A DNA stretch of 44,679 nt, taken from Ophryocystis elektroscirrha. Its lineage: Eukaryota > Apicomplexa > Conoidasida > Neogregarinorida > Ophryocystidae. The first letter of the stretch is position 1; each line of letters starts with the position of its first letter. Made by a program: the position numbers and the translations under genes. Positions 11,316 through 25,600 of the stretch are shown piece by piece. Where the stretch lies: assembly GCA_030141585.1 (NCBI GenBank), contig JAQIFP010000001.1:328793-373471 (forward strand), in the 5' to 3' direction. The notes under the pieces were generated by a model. That model was not told where the DNA came from and searched no databases. It saw nothing but the letters and a program-made list of their open reading frames with translations.

Positions 11316-12390
11316 ATGTACTCTCTTATATTCCATACAATTATTGTATGGTATATAACTGTTACTGTATGTATTGATGAAAATTATACTAAGGGCTTGA
11401 ATCAATCAATATACAGATTTTTTCATTGCTTCAATAGTACAATTGAAAAGGAAGATGTACCACCGTATTTTCAACTTGATAACTGTACGGTGTACACTGC
11501 AGATCCAAATTTTGAGAAAAAACTTTCGGTCAAAAAGAATTACTCTTTCAAAGAAATTATACCAGCAAATTCCCTTTATATAAGCCATAATTTATCGAAT
11601 CATTTGATCTATTTGGCGGATGACTGCGAGTTACCTATTTATTCCTATAGATTATATGCAAACGAAAAATTTATTATTCCTTTAGAACTACTTACAAAGT
11701 ACACCATGTTTGTTTGCTGGTTTTATGAAAGGAATGTTTTTACTGCTTATAAGTTACATAAAACCGATTTTCATTTCGCTTATAAAACATTACTGACAGA
11801 TAAAGATAATAGAGTATATTTGTTGTTTATATTTTTAAACTTTTTATAGGTGATTTGTCCAGCTATCAAGGAACCAACCAATGATACTGAAAAAATGAGA
11901 GATTTTGTTACATCTTCTTCTTCGGGAGTTGTTACCTGTTATAGTAAAAAAAATAAATATCAAGGATTTAACTACTTTTTGGCTTTTGAAAAATCCTGTA
12001 GTGATTCTTCCGACTGCATCATTCAAATTGACTTAGAATTATTATCAAAAATTTACCCCTTTGAGGAAATAACAAGTGTAACACCTGTTCAGCTTCATCT
12101 CAATCAATGTTTCGGTGGAAATCCCGTTCAACTTCTAAATCAAGTTATAAGAACAAAAAACTCAATTATTGCCAGAATAAGTTCTTTAAATATAAGTCAA
12201 CCTCATACTTTTGTTCTCTGCCTAATCACTAAACATTTTATTATTGAAGCTTCCCGCATATTATATTCGCCTACTATCAAAAACCATGAAACTACTAATA
12301 GCACATCCTCGGCTTTACACCTCCGTAGGAATTTAGATCTTAAAAAAAAACCTACATATACATTTAAATCTATATATATTTATTTGATTC

Positions 12391-12430
<40 letters not shown>

Positions 12431-15400
12431 GTATATAGATATATATAGACAATAGTTTAGATGAAGCTTTACATAATAAAATTATGAACAAATTATAGAG
12501 AAATTAAAGAAAGTAAACTATATATGGTTTTTGCCATAAGTATATTAATCATAAGTATAAAGCATATTCTTGTTATATATAATTCATGGGTATTACTTAA
12601 TATTATGTTATCAATAATATGAATATATGAATAATTGAACTCTAATATATTATAATAAAAATGAGATATATCCTTATAAACACTAACTATTCAGAATACA
12701 TGGTAAAACTGCACTTATAATTTGCAATAGATCAAAAAACGTTTTATTACGTACTGCAAACGTATTTTTTTCAGAGAATGTTTACTATGGAATATGCGAA
12801 AGATTACTGGTAAATACAGAAGAAATAAATTTTAATGGAAGTACCACTATAGATTTGAGTGAAATAGCTAAGCTTGGTTTTGATGTCTCTATATGTTTGA
12901 AAACCAGCAGAGGAATCCAATTAATTGAGTATTTAGAGGGTAATAGAACAACCTATAACGAAAGATATGACATAAAAGTAAAAAAGGATTGCTGCTTCAA
13001 TTCTGGTCAAAAATTAAAGGGATATTTATATATACCTAAAAGTGATTACCCAAGTTTGAACTATATTCATTCGTCATATTCACTTTATTTCAAACCCCTT
13101 ACTTATATTGAAGACCAATTTAACGATTTTGACCTTTTCCAGAAATCTGAGGAAAGTAATGAATTGGAAAAAAGTTACACGGCGAGAAATGGGACTTTTA
13201 CTTACTTAAATGAAACCGAAGACTTAGCAAAAATTCTTTACGATACAAGTTGTCAGTTATTATGCAATCAAACTACAAAGAAAATTAAGGGTTACATAAA
13301 TTATTTTGCCAAGGCTAAATCGAATTTTGTATGTAAATACATGCCTGATTCGGACGTTGATTGGAGGGATAAAATCAAAGTAGCTATTTGTTCCAATTAT
13401 TATAATTTATATGATAGAGTTAATTATATATATATGGCAGTCGATTTTTTCATTAAATCGACCTATTATATTCCAGAAAAAGTAAAAGATGTGGTCACAT
13501 ACTTCATAATAAACGGAAATGACGTTATTGCTCCACCAAAAACTCTAATTTGTGGGAAGCGGTTCTGTTCCTATACATATACCATAGGAAGCCAAACAGA
13601 TTTGAAGATAGTGCGTATTGATTCAAGTGCAAAGTCCGTTGAATTTGTGGCTACGCGATTCAGTGAATATTTTGTCAATGTCAGAATAACTGTAGACTGT
13701 TCAGACATTCTGAACATATTCTATGAAATATTCAATAATTTTGATGAGTTTATTTTCAACCAATCAATACTTTGCCAAGACTTAAAAAGATTAGAAACAG
13801 GTGGTTTCGAGATTCCCTATATTTTTTGTTTTATACAAAATAACTGCATCATTCCTTACCCTTTTTCATATATGAAAGAATTGGAGACACTAAGAGGGAG
13901 TCGTGTACAGAGGGTCAATAAAAATTATGGACATATCTATGGACCCATTACAGCGGGAAAGCAGTACCTCTATAAAAGGCATGGCATATATAAATATGTA
14001 TTCGCCCACTTAGAAATATTATGTAAGCTTTTTTTTTTACTTGTATACTCCTCAGCTTTCAAGAATAGTAAACTTATTTCGAATACTTTACAAATTCCTT
14101 TGCCAGATGTTGCTACAAAGTTTAAATTCTTTCTACAAACAGCTGATTGCAATGAATATCATTACCCAAGAATTTCTTTGAGTCCCAAACCAATTAATGG
14201 TTCGCTTTTTTTAACTTTAAACAATTTTTGCACTATTTTATACTACACCGACAAGTTATGCGTCGATATAAACTTTCAGCAAAAATCAACAGTTAGCCAA
14301 TCCATTAAATTTGAATCTTTTCTTTCAAAACCTTGTAAGTATAACTTTTATTATTAATATAATTAGTACTCTATTTTATATAAATTTGTTATTATTATTA
14401 TAATATATATATATACAGTATGTATGTTATATATAATAAATATAAAATATAATAATTATAATAATATATATATATATATATATATGACATTCATATTAAT
14501 TTGTATAAAAAACTAATAAATTTAATCAAAATAAATACATAAAATACAAATAAAATAGGTTTAACTACGGTTGCACAACCTTACCTGAAATATGCCGATA
14601 TGGAAAATGGAGTGCTCGTTCACAATTCTACAGCAATTTTTGTTGCGGATTATTGGAGTAGATTTAGTTATGGTATGGTGAAGTTATTTTGCAACAATAT
14701 ATAGGTTACATGAGAGATAGTTTAAGTTTGGTGACAGCGACTGCGAAAAAGTTTTATATTAGAGTTTTATGCAAATTTCCATTTATGCTCGATACACAAA
14801 TAATTTTCTGGACTAATAGCTCCCAATATCCTGTTCACATAGCTGAGTCCCAACATAGCACACTGAAGTGGGTTTATTTTGACCTGAAAGAACAACTTGG
14901 AACATTAGTTTTCCGAGGAAAACTTACACGTCATGTTGTCAATTTGAAAGATTTTTTTGATAAAAGACTAACTAATGGTAAAAATTCATCAAAAAAAAGA
15001 GTACAAATGCAGACAAAATCTTTGAAGTTTACTGTCTTAGTGTATCTAATTATTGTTATACTGAATTATTGACCGAAAATGAGTGTTTACACCAATCCAG
15101 AATATCTTATATAAACTGTGTTATACTGGATCCAGAAGACAGTGGAATGTTCCACTATGACAATGGCCTCTGCTATTTTTTACCTAAATATACCAAAAGT
15201 TTCTATTTGTGTATATACAATAATGATGATCTTGAAAAAATGTTAATATTTTACTATGGTAATTAATCAATCTGTTCATTCAAAAAATTTAATAGGGATA
15301 TCTACTTACCCCAGTTATGCAGAAAAATATACTCTCAATTATTCACATTTAACTGATGGATCGTGCGTTATATATAAAGAGAGCATTAGTATGTAATGCA

Positions 15401-18112
15401 ATAAAAATATTTATATTTTAGAACAACTTATAATTCACTCAAAAATTGTCAAAGAAACTCCTATTAAATTTTATTTAACGGACTTCTTCTTTGCGCTGGC
15501 AGGACATGAATTTAAAGTTGAATTTCTCAGTGGTTCCGGTTCTAAGGTAATATACATGTATATATACAGATACATACATATATATGTATATATCTATATT
15601 TATAAATATTCAAATAGTAATGCAAACATAAGATGTATTTTTTGCGTGTACAAAGACGATTATTCAGCATCCATGTATATATAAATATTGAGTGATTACT
15701 GTATATTATTGATAAAAAGTATATTAATGTATTTTGGCTAAAAATTTGTTTTTAATAACTGAATTATAGAACGTTATTTACACGTGGCAAACAACCTCTA
15801 TAAAAAGAAGAAGTTTTGTGATATTTATACCCAAAAACTACAAATTAAATGTTATTATTGTACGACTTTTCTATAAATTAGAGTTGATCTTAAACGTGGC
15901 AAAGTTCGTTCCATATAAAACCTTTTGTAAACAAGATAATACTCGCTATTATTATGACATTGATAACCTAAAATTAATACCTGCAGCTAAAGCGTATTCT
16001 GATCAAGTATATATATATAGTAAATCCAAAGCAGGAAACGTTTTGGAATCAGTATATGTGGGGTCTGGTAAAATAATAATACACATTATATACGCATATA
16101 TAGTACTTACTACAGATTACTGAAATTAAACTATTGATTTCTCAGATCTTGAAAGTCCTTCTATTTGCTTAGATTTTCATGAAGACAATATAAAATGTGA
16201 AAAAATGTCTCACAAAATAGTGTATCTTTCTGATTATTACTTTTCAAAGTGGTTCTCGTTATATTTTTTAGTACAAAAAAAATATGCCCAAACGATAGCG
16301 ATACCGGGCTTAGGTATTTTTGTATTTGATGACTCTGGACACAAAATTGACAGTTTTTGCCATGACATAATCCACGATTTTCCGGATGTATTTATATACA
16401 ATGATTACACTTCAAGTCTCTATGAATGTCAGTAATTATAATTTCTATTTTTTTAGCTTCATTTTTAGGAGTTACTTTGCTGTATAATTACGACTGTAAT
16501 TTGTCTGGAATAAATATTACAAACTCAACTATTAATTTTGTTACGAGATTAAATAACCGTTATTCCTTTCAAAATCTAATGCCTCTTCAACAAACCATCA
16601 ATTGTTCTATTCCCGATTTAGAATTATCTCATTTTCAAATTATTGATGAAATCATGGATTCAATTTCAAACGTAAAATCCTTATTCAATTTATACTTAAA
16701 TCAGTGCCATATAAATAAAGTTGTATCTAAAGAATTAGCTACACTAAATTGTTCCTATTCTACTTACGAAGTCAAAATCAACTTACACTATTTTCCTTTA
16801 AGTAAGTACTTTTTTTTGGTGGCTACTAAATTTCCACAGAAAAAGTGCATTTCAATCACGTATATAATCAGTCATTATCAATCTTCAAGGGCGACCTAAA
16901 ACTTGAAGTAATAATCTACAATAGAGACAAATTCGTTTCTTAGAGTTTTACCTTTGTATACCTTACAAATTACGATTGTACTGAGAAGAAAAAATTATTT
17001 ATAGGGACATATAGAAATGGCTACTACCATTGGAGCTCTCAATACTTATTAAATTTAATAAATTATTCTAAGCTCAACATATGCGTAATTTTGGAAGGCC
17101 GCACGTCACGTAAAACAAAAAACATTGGATCCATAAAGATGCAAAATTTCACTAAACAAAATTTATTGAACCCTGATTCCATGATTACATGTCGTAATAG
17201 AAACTGCAGATATGAAGCCCATTATGTCCCAGAAAATTATACGTGTAATCAATCTGGAGTTAATATAGACAATATGGAAAATCTGGAGACTATTTTACAG
17301 AGTATTAATTACAATATTACTATATGTGCTCGATATATTTATGATTCAAGTGTCTCAAATAATTTATTCTCCAAAGTGAGTTTTGACGATAAGCTTATTA
17401 AAATAACTCGCAACTCCCGTAAAATTACTTTTCCAAAACATGATCCAGGTAATTAAAATTACATTACTTTCTTTACTAACATATACAAAAACTGTAACCC
17501 CACGAAATGTATAGCATAAACCAGCAATAATTGAATACCTTTAGTTTAAATATATACAAATAATTTTTCAGAAATGCCAGTAAAAGTCATAAGTGAAGAA
17601 TCTAAGCTATCTTTTGACCTGTTTGAGGAAGTTGCTAATTTTCCAGGCAAATCATCTTGTGATATTATATCTATTACGTTGTCAGCAAGTTATTTCAAAT
17701 TCAACTTGGTTTTTAGCTGTAGGAATACACTTCTTTAAAATATATTTCAATAGTTGATCGTACTTTTTTTTCGAATCCAAGAAAATTGTCTAAAGTAAAT
17801 TACTTCTGTAAATTGGGTAGTTCTTGTTCGTTGTCTCATCCTGTTACTCAAGACGCAGCCTTCAACCAATATATACACACGACTTTTGATAACAAAAATT
17901 ATATAGGTTTATTAAATCCTAAACTAACTACATTTTCTTTTAAACCCTTCGATGTCTATGGCTTATTAAAAGTCCAACATCTCACTCATGTTACTGTCCC
18001 TGATTTTCAATTTCCTCATAACTATACAGAATCTATTGGCACTATTACATTTGGTAATCATACCAACGGTCCTTTCTTAAAAAAAAATTATAAGATATTT
18101 ATGCAGACATAT

Positions 18113-18159
<47 letters not shown>

Positions 18160-19629
18160 TTGTAGTTATATAAAAATATAAACATATTAACATGTATATA
18201 TATATATATATGTAGTTATAATACTTTATATAAACACACTAAAATATATATATGTATAGTATAGATTGAAAAGATAATGTTATTTTTAGCTATAGATATA
18301 AAAATATATTATATAACACTATTCAGATCCTTTTCTTGACGCGGAGACCGTTTTATACGGGATAGACATTTCCTTGATCAACAATAATAAAGAAAAATTG
18401 TATATATTTGCTACTGCATTTACAGGAAGTAGCTATGACTTTTCTTGTGGAGACTCCGTAAATAAATTTTAATGATAATCTTTGTTTCACAGGCAATTCC
18501 CACTGACGTTATCGAAACGGATGCTACTTTCGATGAATATGAGTATTTTCAGCCCCGTCCAGCTTTATTTAGAGTAGCTCTGAATGAAAAATTAAACTTA
18601 AAAATGAACCATCTGGTATTAGAAAGAGACGTTGATTGGATTATTATTTGCAAATGTCCTGAACATTTATTAAATGGATGTTATCATACTACCGACTATA
18701 ATTCTACTTTTTCGAAATATTATATACAAAGGATTCCTTATGATTACATTGCTCCTAGGAATGATTTTCTTATTCTTCAAGAAAATGACAAGTTAGAAAT
18801 ACCAATTGTCAACTACAACAAAAATGCTCCTTTTTATTCATCAAGAATCATTACACTTGAAGCAAAGTCGCCTGCATTAGACAAAATAAACATGACTGTG
18901 GCAAGTGAATTATCGTGCACTAACTTGAATCTATGTTCAAACTCTACCTATACTTCTGCTATTTTTGACTGTATCGCACTACATGTAAAAATATCTCATA
19001 TTACCAAAATATACATATATATATACTATATATATATATGTAAATATATTGTATTATAACATAATATATCAATTTTACGTGTATCTTATTGTACTACTTT
19101 ATTTAAATGAACAAATGAATGGATAACTTATTAAATAAAAACATAATTAAGTATTAGCGTGATCAACAATTAACATTTTGATATTTCCACAGGTTAATCA
19201 AGTTAATTTTGCTTTACCTCAAACTCGCATATATATAAACACAGAATCAAAATCAATAAGATTAGGTTTTTTGATACATCCTAATTTTGAAATTGGAACG
19301 CAATATGATTTAATGCAGCCATATTTAGACCAAATTACCAACAACAATTACAAGCTAAATAAACTACAAATTGCTAACATCAGTGCTGACATTAATCTCA
19401 TCAAAACTTACATTTTATATAATGAGTATGATTTGAATAAAAGACTCTTTGATTCTGGAGCTCTTTGTCACAAATTTCCGCTGGAAGATTATGGAAGAAG
19501 TACTCTGTTATTCTTTAAAAGGTTGGACTATGCTAAACCAATTGTCAAAATTGTTAGAACTGAAAAAATAAGTAAGTGTTTGTATATTCTATATATATAT
19601 ATATGTATAAATATAAATAATACTAACAA

Positions 19630-19670
<41 letters not shown>

Positions 19671-22600
19671 CTAAGAAATTATAAAATTTTTTGTTGATGC
19701 TTTTTAGAGAACAAAGATGCAAGCTCTGAAATATCTAATATTTTAGTACATAAAGCGTCATATATGGACGGTGCTGTTAAAGTTTATACAACTCATATTC
19801 TGCTGAATCGGAAAAAATCAACCTATTCTAATTCATCTATATACAATAGTGCATTTTTCTTTATTCATTCAGTTTTTGTTAGAGAAAATTCTAAATATTA
19901 TTTTTATTTTGGCGAAGGGTTTTGGGGTAACGTATATTATTCTGAAAAACATTCATTTGGTGATAAATTACTATCTACAGGTGCTTATGTTTCTGGTAAT
20001 TGTCTACTTTATTGAACATACTTCAGATTTGGTTCCTTATGGTGAAGAGTTGTTAATAATTTTAGATAGATTTGACCACCGTGTTACTATCTTTGATATC
20101 GCTACTAGTTATACACTAAATCACAACGATATTATATATTCAAAGTTCAATATTAGTGATCCCTTGTGTATTGCTCACTATACAATTGATAACTTTGTTT
20201 CAATTGTACTATTTGAGGTTAGTACAGTCAATTTTTATTATATAAAATCTACTCAATTTCGTTCGTGTACAACATTTATAGTTATAATATAAACTTATGA
20301 CTAAAATGGTTTCCTAACTCTTAAAACAGCTATTAATATTATACAAAATTATAAACAAAAATAGATATTTTTCAATTATATTCTTGTTCATAAATGCATC
20401 TATCTTAAAGCAAGTCAAAACACTAACTACATCTTTATGTATAATGATGTATACATACATATTTATATTAAAATATATATATATGTATATATATATACAT
20501 ATATATATTAGTAAATATGTACATAATAGTATATATATATATACATATATATATTAGTATATATGTACATAATAGTATATATACATATACATATATATGT
20601 TAGTATATATATATACACTAATTCCCTATATACTATACAGATAAGTAGTACCTTACATAAAAAAAAATTCATTCGGCATATACATACAAATAAAATTAAT
20701 TTTTTTTTTTTACTTCAGAATGCAGATGATATAAGTTCAATTGAACACCATTTTGTAGCAAATAGTATTAGAAATATTTTCCATTATGTGAAATCTGAAT
20801 ACACATCCAAAATAATTCTTAACAAAGATATTGCCAAGGGCTGTTCTACACATCGGGAGATACTTCAAGAAAACCGCAACATAGACTTTCATGGCACGCT
20901 ATATTTAAATGCTACTAATTATATATATTACAGCTATCCTATGCTTCAATATAAAAAAATGAAAACATTATATTTTCCAAAAACAAGTTCTATAAAAATT
21001 TCTCCAACAGATTCACTTCATGATTTTGAAATAACAGTAAGTATATTGTTAATTCAATTTTACCTTTATAATATGTATTTAAATCAAATTGTTGTTACAA
21101 TTATACTTAAAAGAACTTTAATAAAGATAATAAAAATAATTTATATACGCATACATAATTATTTTTTATTTACTGACGGGAGTCCAAGTTATATTTAAAT
21201 TAGCTATTATAATAAACGTTTATATGTTTTATTTCACAATTCACAGAATTGATGAAAACAACCACATTAACTATAAATAACTCTTGTTTTGTTGGTTAGC
21301 TAATCGTTGACGGAAATTTGGTTACTTCAAAAATAGTTGCTGAGATGAACTGCCCTCTAGGCATGATTAAAAATGGCGATCAATGTGAAAACTGTCCCGT
21401 TAATTCAGAGCCATCAAAATATTCTATGTGCGCTCACTGCAAAACTAGGGATTGTATTAATTATTGCACGAGTCACAAGAATTTATGCACCCCTTGCAAA
21501 TTTGGTAATTTAACACGTATACTATATTCTACAGTTTTATAGCATATAAAACTATACTCTTAAATTATATTAATTTCAACGTTAAAATCTATCTATATCT
21601 TTTACAAAGGAAAATGATTGATTATTGAATATTGATTCATTCAATACTCCTTTCATTAAATTTTTTTCCCATAATTATGAACATGTGTATATATATTGCA
21701 TTTTATAATTCATATCTTATCATTTTTATTCTTTAAATGATTTGTACGTCAATTTTATTAATTGAATGAACTGCTGTACTTAAGTTATTAAAATTCGTAT
21801 GTTTTCAGGGTATGTAAAACTCTCCAATGATTTAAAATTTTGTCACAAAGTTTGCCTGGAGTCGGAATTGATTTTAGACCCTTCTGGAGATACATACAGA
21901 TGTGCATGGTAAGTTGCTTATGTTACTATAATTTGATTGTTTAGCCAAAAAGGATATTTTTTTGAAAATGAATGTTTGCCGTGTCCTTCCAATTACTATT
22001 GTCCTGGAAATAATACTAAAGTGAGATGCCCTGATGGAAAAGTTACTTCTGGAGAGAAAGCTCAGCTCATTTCAGATTGCATTTGTGGAATCAATCGTTT
22101 TAATTATTTTCAAAAATGTGAACAATGTTCTGCTAACACATATAGTTTAACATCTGAATATTGTCTCCCTTGTCCTTACTTTGATGAAAGAAAATCACTG
22201 GAGGTTGCAGCCGCTTGTGATCTTTGTCCGTATCAATATTATAAAATAATGAACACATGTGCTCCTTGTCCCAACTGCAAAAATTGCCATTATAACCCAG
22301 CTACAAACATGATAGTATTGGAAAAATCAGAACAAGAACACGGTTGTTCGTAAGTATTAATGCATACGAATCTTTCACAGATGCCCTGAGCACCATTACA
22401 GTGCCTCTGGTAAATGTTTAGAGTGTTTGGACAATGAATTTTTCCAATTGGATGTAATTTCTCTTTCATGTGCAACTTGTTTCCAAAACACCACAAGAAT
22501 TGATAGAAGTTCTAATATATATAATCCCGAACCTATGAAATTTTCAGTGTGCTCTAAATCTTATGATCTATTAAGTTATCCTTGCATGATTAATTCCGGA

Positions 22601-25600
22601 TATTACCTTGTTGAATCTACCTGTAAACCTTGGTTACCTCAAAAAATAAATATCCAACTTTATAAGAGTTTAAGCTTGATAATTTACTATCCTTTTGGCG
22701 ATTGTTCATTTCTTTGTAACAGTATTGCAACATGTATAAGTTTCGAGTCAAAAGACTTGAACTGTTACCTTTATTTAGCGAATAATATCGAAAGATATGG
22801 TGTTGTGTATTCCACTACAGTTGAAAATATCTTTGCAGACCGTGTTATAATATGGATTAATTTTAGCACAAAAGTAAGCAAATTATTTAAAATTCAAAAT
22901 AATTTTATAGCTATTAATATTTTGCAATATAGTTTATATTTAAATAATAACATTTTATGTATGTGCAAATAATATATTATATAATTAATTAATTATATAA
23001 TTAATATCAAATAACAATATTAGATGTATATTGCTTTTATATTAAACTAGCAAAAGTAATTAAGAAGTGATATGCATTTTGTCAGATTTGTCCAAAAAAT
23101 CATTATTGTATCAATGGAAAAATTTACTCTTGTCCCATTTTTTCTACAACGCAAACAATTGGTGCTTCCAGTATAAACAAATGCATTTGTGAGCAAGGTT
23201 ATTACATGGAAAACGAAAACTGTAATCTATGTCCAAAGGGTACTTATCGAAGTAATATGATGGACTCTTCATGTTCTCTTTGTCCACTGTATATGACAAG
23301 TAAATTGGGATCTACCTCAATTAATGACTGTTACTGTTATCTTGGATATTATATGGAAGACTTAACTAAACATGAGTGTAAGCCATGTAAGCCTGGTCAT
23401 ATATGTCCTGGAGGAAGTCCGACACTTAGATCTGCACCAATGAGGGATTGTCCAAAAAACACTGAGTAAGAATTATTATTTGTATAATTTATACATTTTT
23501 TTAGAGTACAAAGGGGTAAAGAAATAACAGAATCAGAATGTGTGTGCTCTAAAGGAGCAGAAAGCCACTTTCTTAATAAATCTGAATGCACACTGTGTAA
23601 ACCAGGAATGTATAAGCCTCAAGTTGGTTCATTTGAATGTCGAAACTATTGTCCTGATAATTCTATTTCTGGCAATGGTGCTTTTCATCATCTTCAATGT
23701 TATTGTCTTCCGGGTTTTACAAGAAATATAAACAACTGTGCAAATTGTCCTGCTCACGCCAAATGCCACGGAGGTTTCTCTCCCGAATTTGCATCAAGAT
23801 ATCCAGGTAAATAATTTTAACTATCATACATTCTAAATAATTCTTTTTTATATTTACAAATAAAATAAAATTAGTTAATCTTTTTCTTGTTATACACTCA
23901 CAAATAAATAACTTTTTTTTATTTAGCTATCAAACAAAAACCTATAGTATTATTTAGTGCAATCAAAAATTATTTCGATTATAATAATTAATTGATCTCA
24001 CACTATATATTAAACTAAATTTATAGGTTTATTATTTAGTGAGAAAATTGATTAATTGTATAAACTAATTAACTGATTTACTATTTATAAAACAATCTAT
24101 ATAACAAATGTATATCAGAGCAATGTAAATTACAAGTTCTAAAAAAATTTTCATACTGGACGTGTGATGCTACATCAAAAATGATTGTAACTTTGGATGA
24201 CCATAGAAGTCCAGTGTTTGATGATGGATTTTATGAAGTTACTAAAGAAGTTGGAGCAAGATGCCCTATTAAAGACGCTTGTAAATCGAATGAATTATCA
24301 AATTTTTGTGCGAGAAACTATCAGGGGTTTTTATGTGATGGTTGTAAAGATGGATCAGTTAATATTGGGGTTAGCCATATTTGTTTCAAATGTGGGTTAA
24401 ATATTTATTTATTTCAAGCAATCATTTTTATAGTTTTCACTTTATTTATATTCTGGATATCATCTTTAATAAATTCAGTTGTCAATGATCCATATAATAT
24501 TATACCCTGTCTTATTAGAACATACATTTTAACAATCACTCTTTGTACTCCCCTCGCTACCGCATATGAAAAAATAAGAGAAAAATCAACATCACACATG
24601 ATACATTTGGTTGTATTTTCTTTACCCACAGTAATTTGGTGGAGCCCAATCAATATAGAATGCATTTTAACAAATTACTCAAAAGATGCATGGGTATATT
24701 CTATATTATATAACACAATAATTGCAGTAATTTTCTATTTCATTGGGTTAACTTTTATATTATATATATATCATATTTTTGCTGTACAGTTCTATAGAAA
24801 TAAAGTATACAAGAATTTATATTACTATTATAAGATTGCTAGAAGCGTATTAAAACACTCTAAGGACATTAGGCTACAATCTATAGCTCATTTTTATGTC
24901 AAATTTACTTTGAACCAGTATTTTAATGGAATATTTACTTTCCCATGCCGTCAAATGCATAAACCGCATCTCTCAGAATGTTATCAAAAATTTCACAGTG
25001 TTTTTATCATCACATTTATTAATCTAATAGATAATTTGAAGCCATTTTATTATACCGCTTTTTTTTTCATGTATTTTCCTATCGCTCATTCTATACTTAA
25101 TTTACTCACGATTACTAATTTCCAGTCTTCCCATTTTTTCAACAATAAATTAGCTTTATCAAGCAGCAATTATAAAATAGAAATATTTGTGGGATTATCT
25201 GTTTTTATACTTTCTTGCTTAGTATTACCCATTTATATATATATACTGTCCTCTCATAATCATTCTGCCAAGACCCAAAAAATTATACTATTTTATACTC
25301 AAGGTCACAAAAAGAAATTTTGGCCAGCGTTTCAATTTTGCGGAATAATAGTGATATTTATATTTTCGCGTAATTTCTCAAGAATTACACCTAACTATTA
25401 TAATGAGAAATATATCTCCAAGCTTTTAGCTTATCTATTGATATTGATATTCTTCACTTTTTTGCTATTTTTCATATACTTAGCATCTTCCCTTGTTATT
25501 ACCCAGTAAGTATTATATTATTATATATATATATATTTATTTTATAGAAAATACCACCTGTTATATCAATATGAAGTATTCAGTTATATATTCGTCATGT

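Noticed and set aside
16930..16950. In-frame TAG suggesting a pseudogene break in the CRMP-like gene
   Set aside because: A 36-nt GT..AG intron (from GTAATAATC to TTCTTAG) removes it in phase and restores a continuous reading.
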